From Pseudomonas serboccidentalis (GTDB lineage Bacteria; Pseudomonadota; Gammaproteobacteria; Pseudomonadales; Pseudomonadaceae): a stretch of DNA of 64,000 nt. Shown here one piece after another: positions 52,837 to 60,957 of this stretch. Location of the stretch: NCBI RefSeq assembly GCF_028830055.1, contig NZ_CP101655.1:4427680-4491679 (forward strand). The letters run 5' to 3'. The notes under the pieces are model-generated. The model saw only the letters and a list, made by a program, of their open reading frames with translations. It was not told where the DNA came from and searched no databases. Made by a program: the position numbers and the translations under genes. Numbering within the stretch: the stretch's first letter is position 1; each line of letters opens with the position of its first letter.

Positions 52837-53763
52837 CTAATGCCCTGCCTGCCACGGCTGCCCCAACGAAACCGGTGCATACAACCGAGTTCGAACGGCA
52901 TCGCGCGACAACAACACCAACACCACAATCGTCGCCACATACGGCAGCATCGCGAGCAGACTTGACGCAATCGCCAGCCCCAAGCCCTGCGCCACCAGGT
53001 GCAGGATGCTGGCGAGCCCAAACAGATAGGCTCCGAGCAACAAGCGCCACACCCGCCAACTGGCAAACACCACCAGCGCCAAGGCGATCCAGCCACGTCC
53101 GGCGGTCATGTTCTCGGCCCACATCGGCGTGTACGCCAGCGACAGATACGCCCCGGCCAACCCGGCCATCGCCCCGCCGAACAACACCGCGAGGGTACGC
53201 ACGGTCAGCACCGGCAAGCCCATCGCGCTGGCCGCATCCGGGTTCTCGCCGACCGCCTGAATGATCAGCCCGACACGACTTTTGATGATCACCCACGCCA
53301 CCAGGGCAAACAGCGCGAACGACAGATACACCAGCAGATCCTGAGCAAACAGCATGCGCCCGATCAGCGGAATCTCACTCAAGTAAGGAATCGCCATCGG
53401 CTCGAATCCGGCCAGCGGCTTGCCGACCCACGCGGCGCCGACAAAGGTTGAAAGCCCCACACCAAAAATCGTCAGTGCCAGTCCGGTCGCGACCTGATTG
53501 GCATTGAACACCAGCGCCACCAAAGCGAACAGTGACGACAGCAGCATCCCCGCGAGCATCGCCAGCACCACGCCGAGCCACAGGTTGCCGGTATTGAGCG
53601 CGACGATGAAACCGATCACCGCGCCGAACAGCATCATCCCTTCCTGGCCGAGGTTGAGCACGCCGCTCTTCTCGCAGATCAGCTCCCCCAGCGCAACCAA
53701 CAGCAGCGGCGTGCCGCAACGCACCATGGCGTAGAAAATATTGCTCAACAGATCGATATCCAT
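52837..53763 (-). CDS. BMP-type ABC transporter permease 2
   Basis: A 308-residue permease of the BPD_transp_2 family: GTPLLLVALGELICEKSGVLNLGQEGMMLFGA is the typical start of the second nucleoside-transporter permease. Its ATG overlaps the stop of the preceding permease by one base (TGATG). It is the third gene of the ATPase-permease-permease operon. Confidence 0.93.
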   Translation of the reverse strand: MDIDLLSNIFYAMVRCGTPLLLVALGELICEKSGVLNLGQEGMMLFGAVIGFIVALNTGNLWLGVVLAMLAGMLLSSLFALVALVFNANQVATGLALTIFGVGLSTFVGAAWVGKPLAGFEPMAIPYLSEIPLIGRMLFAQDLLVYLSFALFALVAWVIIKSRVGLIIQAVGENPDAASAMGLPVLTVRTLAVLFGGAMAGLAGAYLSLAYTPMWAENMTAGRGWIALALVVFASWRVWRLLLGAYLFGLASILHLVAQGLGLAIASSLLAMLPYVATIVVLVLLSRDAVRTRLYAPVSLGQPWQAGH

Positions 53764-54869
53764 CACAGCGCTCCGGCGGTTACGGCAGTGGTCGACGTGC
53801 GCCGTGCCCAGCGCAGTTTCAGGCGTGGCCGATAGAGAATCAGCACGTCACAGGCGAGCAGGAAAAACAGCATCATTCCCTGAAACAGTTGGGTGATCGC
53901 TTGCGGCAGATTGAGGGTCATCTGCGCACTTTCGCCACCGATGTACAGCAGCGCCATCAGCAGGCTGGAAAACAGAATGCCGAGCGGATTGAGCCGCCCG
54001 AGAAACGCCACCGTGATCGCTGCGTAGCCGTAGCCCGGCGACACTTGCGGCACCAACTGGCCGATCGGTCCGGTCACTTCGCAGACCCCGGCCAGCCCGG
54101 CCAAACCACCACTGATCAGTAGCGCGAGCCAGATCAGACGCTTCTCGCGAAAGCCGACGAACCCCGCCGCGCGCTTGTCCAGCCCCAGCACTTTGATCTG
54201 GAAACCGACGAAGCTTTTCTGCAGCAACACCCACACCGCGACCAGCGCGAGCAGGGCGAAATACGCCCCGGCGTGCACCCGCCCATCCTCCATCAGCAAC
54301 GGCAAGCGACTGGCGTCACCGAACATCGCCGACTCGGGAAAGTTGTACCCGGCCGGATCCTTCAGTGGCCCGTGTACGCAGAACAGCAACAGGTTCAGCG
54401 CGATGTAATTGAGCATGATGCTGGTGAGGATTTCGTTGGCGTTGAAGCGCGTGCGCAACCACGCCGTCAGCCCGGCCCATGCGGCGCCGGCGAGGGTGCC
54501 GGTGAGCAGAATCAGCACCAGCGCCCAACGGCTTTGCATATCAATGATGTTCACCGCCAACGCACTGCCGGCAAGTGCACCGAGCAGCAGTTGACCTTCG
54601 GCGCCGATGTTCCAGATTCGTGCTTGATATGCCACGGCCAGACCGAGTGCGCAGAGCAGAATCGGCAGCGCCTTGACCAGTAATTCGGAGACGCCATACA
54701 AATCGCTGATCGGTGCAATCAACAGCGTGTGCAAGGTTTGCAGCGGATCATGGCCGAGGGCGATGAACAGCAGCGAGCCGCAGCCCAGTGTCAGCAGCGC
54801 CGCCAGCAGGGGCGAGCACCACAGCATCAGGCGCGATTGCTGACCACGGGGTTCGAGGGAAAGCAGCAT
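53763..54869 (-). CDS. BMP-type ABC transporter permease 1
   Basis: A 368-residue permease: LLVKALPILLCALGLAVAYQARIWNIGAEGQLLLG is the BPD_transp_2 signature of the first nucleoside permease, with NEILTSIMLNYIA loop. The ATG at 54869 is chosen; the frame stays open upstream into the ATPase gene region without family sequence. The gap to the ATPase gene is 14 bases. Confidence 0.93.
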   Translation of the reverse strand: MLLSLEPRGQQSRLMLWCSPLLAALLTLGCGSLLFIALGHDPLQTLHTLLIAPISDLYGVSELLVKALPILLCALGLAVAYQARIWNIGAEGQLLLGALAGSALAVNIIDMQSRWALVLILLTGTLAGAAWAGLTAWLRTRFNANEILTSIMLNYIALNLLLFCVHGPLKDPAGYNFPESAMFGDASRLPLLMEDGRVHAGAYFALLALVAVWVLLQKSFVGFQIKVLGLDKRAAGFVGFREKRLIWLALLISGGLAGLAGVCEVTGPIGQLVPQVSPGYGYAAITVAFLGRLNPLGILFSSLLMALLYIGGESAQMTLNLPQAITQLFQGMMLFFLLACDVLILYRPRLKLRWARRTSTTAVTAGAL

Positions 54870-54883
54870 GTGGGGAAACTCCG

Positions 54884-56443
54884 TCAGAGCGTGGCCGATG
54901 AAGGCGCGTCGTTGAATTGCCCGGCCATCCAGCCGCCGACATCGCTCAGCAAGGTGTCGGTGGTGTTTTGCAGGGGCGACAGGCGTCCGGCGCACAAGGC
55001 ACCGAGGCGGTCGCTGATCTGGAACAGTTCGTCGAGGTCTTCGGAAATCACCAGAATCGCCGCGCCGGCATCGCGCAAGGCGATCAGCGCCCGATGAATG
55101 GTGGCCGCCGCGCCAACGTCGACGCCCCAGGTCGGGTGCGCCGCGACCAGCAGTTTCGGTTGCTGGAGGATTTCCCGCCCGAGGATGAATTTCTGCAGGT
55201 TGCCGCCGGAGAGACTGCGTGCGGCGGTCTGGCTATCCGGCGTTTTGACCCCGAAGCGCTGAATGATCTGTTGGGCGAGGGCGTCGACTTTGCCGCGCTC
55301 GATCAATCCGTGGCTCACCAGCCCTTGTTGAAAAGCCGTGAGCAGGGCGTTGTCGGCCAGGCTCAATTCCGGCACCGCGCCGTGGCCCAGACGCTCGGCC
55401 GGAACAAACGCCAGTCCGAGTTTGCGTCGCGCATCCGGACGCAGATCAGCGACCGCTTGATCAGCAAAACGAATCGTTGAGGCGCTGTCGCGGGGCAGCG
55501 GTTGTTCGCCACTGAGCAGGGCGAGCAATTCGTCCTGGCCATTGCCCGCGACCCCGGCGATGCCGACGATCTCCCCGCTGCGCACTTGCAGGTTGATCGC
55601 GGCCAGCGAGCAGCCGAACGGATCGGGGTTATGCCAACTCAAGCCGTTGACCTGCAAAAACGCCGCGCCACCCTTGACCTTCGGGTACTCGCCAATCAAG
55701 GCCGCCGCTTCGCCGACCATCAACTGCGCCAATTGTTGGTCCGAGCACTCGGCGGGCACGCAATGCCCGGCCACCCGTCCGCCGCGCAGGACCGTGGCGC
55801 TGTGGCACAACGCACGCACCTCACCGAGTTTGTGGCTGATGAACAGAATGCTGCAGCCCTCGGCCGCCAGACGACGCAGGGTGGTGAACAACTCGTCGGC
55901 CTCCTGCGGGGTGAGCACCGATGTCGGTTCGTCGAGAATCAGCAGGCGGATGTCCTGCATCAGGCAGCGAATGATCTCCACCCGTTGCCGTTCACCGATC
56001 GACAGGCTGTGGACAAGTCGCTCCGGCTCCAGCGCCATGCCGTAGCGGCGCGACACTTCACGAATTTTCGGCTCCAGTTGTTTCGGCGTGCCGGCCTTGG
56101 CGCCCATCGCCAAGGCAATGTTCTGCGCCACGCTGAGGGTTTCGAACAGCGAAAAGTGCTGGAACACCATGCCGATCCCCAACTGCCGGGCCTGCGCCGG
56201 GTTGCGAATATTCACCCGCTGGCCCTGCCAGAGCATCTCGCCCATATCGGCCTGGGTGACGCCGTAGATGATCTTCATCAGCGTACTTTTCCCCGCGCCG
56301 TTCTCGCCGAGCAGGGCGTGGATTTCCCCAGGGGCGATGCTCAGGTCGATGGCGTCATTGGCCAGACAACCGGGGTAGCGTTTGCTGATGTGGCGCAGTT
56401 GCAGGCGCGGGGTAGGATCGGTGGTCGTAGAAGGGGTGTGCAT
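54884..56443 (-). CDS. Double-domain ABC ATPase for nucleoside/purine import
   Basis: A 519-residue protein with two nucleotide-binding domains. Domain 1 has Walker A GENGAGKSTLMK (about residue 45), Q-loop GMVFQHFSLFETLSV, signature LSIGERQRVEI and Walker B LLILDEPTSVLTP. Domain 2 has a degenerate P-loop (GVAGNGQDELLALLSG, no GKS/T) and signature LSGGNLQKFILGRE, as is normal for the sugar/nucleoside class. The first gene of the import operon; a 608-base gene-free region lies upstream. Substrate (purines/nucleosides) is inferred from the deaminases around it. Confidence 0.93.
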   Translation of the reverse strand: MHTPSTTTDPTPRLQLRHISKRYPGCLANDAIDLSIAPGEIHALLGENGAGKSTLMKIIYGVTQADMGEMLWQGQRVNIRNPAQARQLGIGMVFQHFSLFETLSVAQNIALAMGAKAGTPKQLEPKIREVSRRYGMALEPERLVHSLSIGERQRVEIIRCLMQDIRLLILDEPTSVLTPQEADELFTTLRRLAAEGCSILFISHKLGEVRALCHSATVLRGGRVAGHCVPAECSDQQLAQLMVGEAAALIGEYPKVKGGAAFLQVNGLSWHNPDPFGCSLAAINLQVRSGEIVGIAGVAGNGQDELLALLSGEQPLPRDSASTIRFADQAVADLRPDARRKLGLAFVPAERLGHGAVPELSLADNALLTAFQQGLVSHGLIERGKVDALAQQIIQRFGVKTPDSQTAARSLSGGNLQKFILGREILQQPKLLVAAHPTWGVDVGAAATIHRALIALRDAGAAILVISEDLDELFQISDRLGALCAGRLSPLQNTTDTLLSDVGGWMAGQFNDAPSSATL

Positions 56444-57051
56444 GACAGGCTCGTCTGGCTTGGCGTTGTGCCTGTGGATAAAGCAATTTCCTGGCCATTG
56501 AGTCAGGAACGCCCGCAACCGCTGTTGCTACGCGCCGGCAATAGAGCCCCCTGCTAAAAAACGCCAGGCGGGTGGGCACCAATTCGGAGCAAAGCTGTTG
56601 ATCCGGCTCCACTTTTGCACTGTGACAAACTGGTTAAAAAACGAGCAACCGCTGCGAAGCTATGCAGAACCTGCGACTGCGCCAGCCATGAACGGGTTAT
56701 CCACAGGTTGTTCCACAGTATTTGTGCGCAAGCCGCCTGGCCGGGCATAAGCGCTGCGATGCTTTCTTCTAATGGTGATAAACGTAGCTAACCGATTGTT
56801 TCTGTATGGAATTTTCGTTTCGTCGAGAGAATTGAACGAAAAATGAACAATCCGCGCAAAGCCACGTGACAGAAGGGTTACAGCGGAATGTGCTCAGGTT
56901 ATCCACAGTCGGGTGCACAGCAGGTGTGGGCAACTCTGGGGAATAAGGGGAAACGGGGATGCCCTAAAAGATCGCAGCCTTCGGCAGCTCCCACAGGTCG
57001 GCGTATTCCAATGCAGGCGCTGCGGCACGCTGTGATCTTTTGATCTCGCTT
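56444..57051. promoter_or_regulatory. 608-bp gene-free region with three perfect DnaA boxes
   Basis: The E. coli-consensus DnaA box TTATCCACA occurs at 56697-56705 and 56899-56907 on the plus strand and at 56473-56481 on the minus strand. A weaker TGTTCCACA lies at 56709. AT-rich DNA (56761-56860) lies between the boxes. It also holds the promoter of the purine ABC operon and, at 56964-57045, a dispersed repeat. I see no plausible gene in it. Confidence 0.7.
56964..57045. repeat. Dispersed inverted repeat, GTAGGAGCTGCC family (degenerate)
   Basis: TAAAAGATCGCAGCCTTCGG and a diverged right arm GCTGCGGCACGCTGTGATCTTTTGA (given by position 57018-57042). It ends a few bases before the yigZ stop and may serve as the yigZ 3' structure. 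Confidence 0.75.
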
Positions 57052-57633
57052 TTAACGTTGAAGCAGAATCCGCCCCCGGCTCACATCCGCCAGTTGCGTC
57101 TGCAGCAAATCAATCTGCGCCTCACCCACCGCCAACTGCAATTCGACGCCGTTGGCGGTGAAGTTTTCTTCCACCACCAAACCACCCAGATCCGCCACCC
57201 GCAGCTTCACCAGCGGTAACTCGGCAAAGCCGCAGGCACAGCGCAGCGGCACACGGCTGATCAGCTCGATTTTTTCCGCGTTTTGCAGGCACTTGTTCGC
57301 GCCGCCGCCATAGGCTCGGGCCAAACCACCGGTACCCAGTTGAATACCGCCATACCAACGGATCACCAGCACCGCGACCTGATCGCAATCCTGCGCTTCG
57401 ATCGCCGCCAGAATCGGTCGCCCGGCGGTGCCACCGGGTTCGCCATCGTCGTTGCTGCGGTACTGGTTACCGAGCTTCCACGCCCAGCAGTTGTGCGAGG
57501 CGTTCAAATCACTGTGCTGTTCGAAAAACGCCTGCGCCTCGGCAGGGCTGCCGATCGGCGTGGCGAAGGTGATAAAGCGGCTCTTGCGAATCTCTTCGCG
57601 GTACTCGCAAAAACCGCTGAGGGTGAAAGGCAT
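57052..57633 (-). CDS. YigZ/IMPACT family protein
   Basis: A 193-residue protein: the IMPACT/UPF0029 N-terminal domain (REEIRKSRFITFATPI, ASHNCWAWKLG, DDGEPGGTAGRPIL, RWYGGIQLGTGGLARAYG) and a C-terminal DUF1949 domain. YigZ-type proteins have uncertain roles; eukaryotic IMPACT modulates Gcn2. It begins seven bases after the TetR stop and probably shares its transcript. Confidence 0.92.
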   Translation of the reverse strand: MPFTLSGFCEYREEIRKSRFITFATPIGSPAEAQAFFEQHSDLNASHNCWAWKLGNQYRSNDDGEPGGTAGRPILAAIEAQDCDQVAVLVIRWYGGIQLGTGGLARAYGGGANKCLQNAEKIELISRVPLRCACGFAELPLVKLRVADLGGLVVEENFTANGVELQLAVGEAQIDLLQTQLADVSRGRILLQR

Positions 57634-57640
57634 AAACGTC

Positions 57641-58291
57641 TTATACAGAAGGAGTGAGGCCGCAGCCTTTGAGGATGATCCGGATCAGGTTATTGCCGGC
57701 GTCTTCCATGTCTTGCTTGGTCAACTTGCTGCGCCCGCTGACCCGGCAGATTTGCGTGGCGAAGTCGGCGTAATGCTGGGTGCTGCCCCACAGCAGGAAA
57801 ATCAGGTGCACCGGATCCACCGGGTCCATCTTGCCCGCGTCGATCCAGGCCTGGAACACTGCCGCGCGACCCTGGAACCAGGCGCGGTAATCCTGGTTGA
57901 AATATTCGCTCAGGCATTCGCCACCGCTGATCACCTCCATGGCGAAAATCCGCGAGGCCTGTGGCTGGCGGCGGGAGAACTCCATCTTGGCGCGGATGTA
58001 GCGGGTCAGCGCCTCGGCCGGATCGTCCTCGGCGGTCAGGGTGTTAAAGGTGCTGTCCCACAGTTCGATAATGTTGCTCAGCACCGCCACGTACAACCCA
58101 AGCTTGTTGGTGAAGTAGTAATGCAGGTTCGCCTTGGGCAACCCGGCATTCTGGGCGATGGTGTTCATGCTGGTGCCTTTGTAACCGTGACGGGCGAACT
58201 CGTCTTCGGCGGCTTTGAGGATGGTCTCTTCGTTCTTCTGACGAATGCGGCTGGCGGGTTTGCCGCCGTGAGCGGGAACTTCAAAGGTCAT
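57641..58291 (-). CDS. RutR-like TetR-family regulator
   Basis: A 216-residue TetR protein: HTH RIRQKNEETILKAAEDEFARHGYKGTSMNTIAQNAGLPKANLHYYF (residues about 15-60) and a C-terminal YcdC/RutR-type domain (VDPVHLIFLLWGSTQHYADF). RutR relatives sense pyrimidines or purines and control their catabolism. The ATG at 58291 is preferred. It lies just downstream of the nucleobase permease and may regulate it through the dyad at 58309-58347. Confidence 0.88.
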   Translation of the reverse strand: MTFEVPAHGGKPASRIRQKNEETILKAAEDEFARHGYKGTSMNTIAQNAGLPKANLHYYFTNKLGLYVAVLSNIIELWDSTFNTLTAEDDPAEALTRYIRAKMEFSRRQPQASRIFAMEVISGGECLSEYFNQDYRAWFQGRAAVFQAWIDAGKMDPVDPVHLIFLLWGSTQHYADFATQICRVSGRSKLTKQDMEDAGNNLIRIILKGCGLTPSV

Positions 58292-58308
58292 AGGCACTTC
58301 CGGTTTGT

Positions 58309-58347
58309 CTGTGGGCGCAACCAGTTGCGTTGATAACGCACCCACAG
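58309..58347. promoter_or_regulatory. Interrupted dyad upstream of the TetR gene
   Basis: CTGTGGGCGC (58309-58318) and GCACCCACAG (58338-58347) pair with one mismatch and enclose a near-palindrome GCAACCAGTTGC. It lies between permease stop and TetR start, so it is either an operator or a weak terminator. Confidence 0.45.
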
Positions 58348-58378
58348 GCATCCGACAAGTCCTGATGCAATAAAACCG

Positions 58379-59767
58379 TTACGCCTGTTCGATCTTGTTC
58401 AACGATGCGACGGACGCGACGGCCGGGGCTTTCGCCTCCGGCAGCAACAGGCAGAGGAGGATCGCGGTCAGCCCGCCGCTGGTGATCGCCGAGTCGAACA
58501 GGTTCTGCACCAGTTTCGGCATCAGGTGCAGAAGGTTCGGTTGCGCGGCAATGCCCAGGCCGACCCCGAGCGAGGTGGCGATGATCAACATGCTGCGCCG
58601 GTCCAGCGGCGACTGCGCGAGAATCCGCACCCCGGCCGCCGCGACGCTGCCGAACATCACCAGCGTGGCGCCGCCGAGTACCGGTTTCGGGATTTGCTGC
58701 AGCACCGCGCCGATCATGGGAAACAGGCCGAGACAAAACAGGATTGCGCCGATGTACAGCCCGACGTAGCGGCTGGCGACACCGGTCAACTGGATCACGC
58801 CGTTGTTCTGCGCAAACGTGGTGTTGGGGAAGGCGCTGAAGGTGGCGGCGATCATGCAGCTCACGCCGTCGCCCAGTACGCCGCCGCGCAAGCGGCTTAT
58901 ATAAGAAGGGCCGCTGATGGGCTGGCGGGCGAGCATGCAATTGGCCGTGAGGTCACCGACGGTTTCGATGGTGCTGATCAGATAAATCAGCGCGACGGGC
59001 AGGAAAGCCGTCCAGTCGAAGCTGAAACCGAACTTGAATGGTGCAGGAAGACTGACCAGCGGCAGGTCAGGCAATGCCTGTGGAACCAGTTTCCCACTGA
59101 ACCACGCGGCCAGGCTGCCAAGCAGCAGTCCGATAATGATTGCCGACAGCCGCACCCATGGCGTGTTCGAGCGGTTGAGCAGGATGATCGTCAGCAACAC
59201 GAACACCCCCAGCGCCAGATTGCCCGGCGCACCGAAGTCCGGCGCATTGAAGCCACCGCCCAGATCGGTGATGCCGACCTTGATCAGGCTGATGCCGATC
59301 AGGGTAATGACGATCCCGGTCACCAACGGCGTAACGACTCTGCGCAACTGGCCAATGAAGCGGCTGAGGACGATCTGCACCACGGCGCCGAAAAAGCACA
59401 CGCCGAAGATCATCGCCAGAATGTCCTCGGGGCTGCCACCGCGCTGCTTGACCAGAAACCCGGCGGACAGCACGGCACCAAGAAAAGCAAAACTGGTGCC
59501 CTGCAAACAGATCATCCCGGCGCCGATACCGAACGGGCGGCGCGCCTGAATAAAAGTGCCGACCCCGGACACCATCAGCGCCATGCTGATCAGGTACGGC
59601 AGGTGCGCGGTCAGGCCGAGGGCCGAGCCGATCACCAGCGGCGGGGTGATGATGCCGACGAAGCTGGCGAGCACGTGCTGCAGGGCGGCGAGGATCGCGG
59701 CGGGAGGTTTGGGGCGGTCGTCGAGGCCGTAGATCAGTTCGCTGGACGGTTCAGAATCTGGCTGCAT
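58379..59767 (-). CDS. Nucleobase:cation symporter-2 (xanthine/uric acid permease)
   Basis: A 462-residue, 14-helix NCS2 transporter: LQHVLASFVGIITPPLVIG, GAGMICLQGTSFAF, the NAT signature region TFAQNNGVIQLTGVASR, and VALIYLISTIETVGDLTA. The last motif places it with XanQ/UacT purine permeases rather than UraA. It imports xanthine or uric acid, the products of the deaminases nearby. It is followed by TetR and yigZ on the same strand. Confidence 0.93.
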   Translation of the reverse strand: MQPDSEPSSELIYGLDDRPKPPAAILAALQHVLASFVGIITPPLVIGSALGLTAHLPYLISMALMVSGVGTFIQARRPFGIGAGMICLQGTSFAFLGAVLSAGFLVKQRGGSPEDILAMIFGVCFFGAVVQIVLSRFIGQLRRVVTPLVTGIVITLIGISLIKVGITDLGGGFNAPDFGAPGNLALGVFVLLTIILLNRSNTPWVRLSAIIIGLLLGSLAAWFSGKLVPQALPDLPLVSLPAPFKFGFSFDWTAFLPVALIYLISTIETVGDLTANCMLARQPISGPSYISRLRGGVLGDGVSCMIAATFSAFPNTTFAQNNGVIQLTGVASRYVGLYIGAILFCLGLFPMIGAVLQQIPKPVLGGATLVMFGSVAAAGVRILAQSPLDRRSMLIIATSLGVGLGIAAQPNLLHLMPKLVQNLFDSAITSGGLTAILLCLLLPEAKAPAVASVASLNKIEQA

Positions 59768-59859
59768 GGATTAAGGCTTCTTGTTGAAGGATCGGGGTTG
59801 ATCCTGCTTTGCAAAAAGCTGTCCACTTGCTCAACTTTATCGGCTGAAGACCCGCAAAC

Positions 59860-59894
59860 GTAGGAGCTACCGAAGGCTGCGATCTTTTGATCTT
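59860..59894. repeat. Single arm of the GTAGGAGCTGCC family
   Basis: GTAGGAGCTACCGAAGGCTG, then CGATCTTTTGATCTTG, with no second arm. It lies five bases past the bauR stop; singlet copies are often non-mobile relics. Confidence 0.85.
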
Positions 59895-59898
59895 GTTT

Positions 59899-60819
59899 TC
59901 AACGCGTCGCCGCCAGACTCTCTAAAAAGCTTTCCAGCACCAAATGAGGGCGCCGCCCCTTACGCGTGACCGATGCCAGACTCAAATCGTAAAACCGCGT
60001 TCCTGCTTTTAAAGCACGCAACCGCCCCTGTTGCACCCAAAGACTGGCGTAGTGGTCCGGCAGATAACCGATGTAGCGCCCGGTCAGAATCAGAAACGCC
60101 ATGCCCTCACGGTCAGACGCACTGGCGGTGCAATTGAGCGCCTGGTAATGCGCCTGAATCTCCGCCGGCAAACGAAACGTCGGGGCAATCGCGTCCTGAC
60201 TATTAAGACGCTCATCATCCAGTTGCTTGTCATCGACATAAAACAGCGGATGACCCACCGCGCAATAAAGCAGCGAGCGTTCGCTGTATAACGGCTGATA
60301 TTCCAGCCCCGACAAGGCACTGGCCTGCGGCACTACACCGACATGCAGGCGGCCGTCGAGCACGCCTTGTTCGACTTCATTGGGCGCAATCATGCGGATC
60401 TGGATCTGCACGTCCGGGCCACGCTCCTTCAATTGGGCGAGGGCGTGAGTGATGCGCATGTGCGGCAGGGTGACGAGGTTATCGGTCAGGCCGATGATCA
60501 ACTCGCCGCGCAGGTGCTGGTGCAGGCCGTTGACCTCGGTGCGGAAACTTTCCAGCGCACTTAACAGTTGCAGCGCCGACTGATAAACCTCGCGACCTTC
60601 TTCAGTCAGGGAGAACCCGGCGCGACCGCGTTGGCACAAGCGCAGGCCGAGGCGCTGTTCGAGATCGCTCATCTGCTGGCTGATCGCCGAGCGGCCAATG
60701 CCGAGCACGGTTTCCGCCGCCGAGAAGCCGCCGCATTCCACCACGCTGCGAAAAATCCGCAGCAGGCGGATATCAAAGTCACTGACCTGGGCCAGCGGAT
60801 CGGGGCGACGGCTGCTCAT
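59899..60819 (-). CDS. bauR: LysR-family regulator of the beta-alanine genes (BauR)
   Basis: A 306-residue LysR protein: HTH FDIRLLRIFRSVVECGGFSAAETVLGIGRSAISQQMSDLE (by position 14-53), linker, and effector domain with GELIIGLTDNLVTLPHMRI. It is divergent from bauA, as in P. aeruginosa where BauR activates bauABCD for beta-alanine and polyamine catabolism. A dyad of LysR form lies 27 bases upstream. Confidence 0.88.
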   Translation of the reverse strand: MSSRRPDPLAQVSDFDIRLLRIFRSVVECGGFSAAETVLGIGRSAISQQMSDLEQRLGLRLCQRGRAGFSLTEEGREVYQSALQLLSALESFRTEVNGLHQHLRGELIIGLTDNLVTLPHMRITHALAQLKERGPDVQIQIRMIAPNEVEQGVLDGRLHVGVVPQASALSGLEYQPLYSERSLLYCAVGHPLFYVDDKQLDDERLNSQDAIAPTFRLPAEIQAHYQALNCTASASDREGMAFLILTGRYIGYLPDHYASLWVQQGRLRALKAGTRFYDLSLASVTRKGRRPHLVLESFLESLAATR

Positions 60820-60845
60820 GTTTTTATTCTCAATGTTTAGCAGGG

Positions 60846-60864
60846 TTCTAACTGAAGGTTAGAA
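60846..60864. promoter_or_regulatory. Candidate BauR operator
   Basis: TTCTAAC-TGAAG-GTTAGAA, a perfect 7-bp dyad containing the LysR T-N11-A pattern, in the 138-base bauR/bauA divergent region, near bauR and about 95 bases before the bauA start. Confidence 0.65.
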
Positions 60865-60957
60865 AAGTTGGATTTCACCGACTTTATCGCCGTGGCAATT
60901 TAGCTGCAACAACGCTTTCTATCTCCCTGATGCTTATGCCCTGCGAGGTTTTGCCCG

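Noticed and set aside
56554..56748. Short minus-strand frame in the DnaA-box region
   Set aside because: No ribosome-binding site or family resemblance, and it is interrupted by the DnaA box and AT-rich stretch expected of regulatory DNA.
56444..57051. Chromosomal replication origin oriC
   Set aside because: Three DnaA boxes are present, but dnaA, dnaN, rpmH and gyrB are absent; a secondary DnaA-binding site is all that can be argued.
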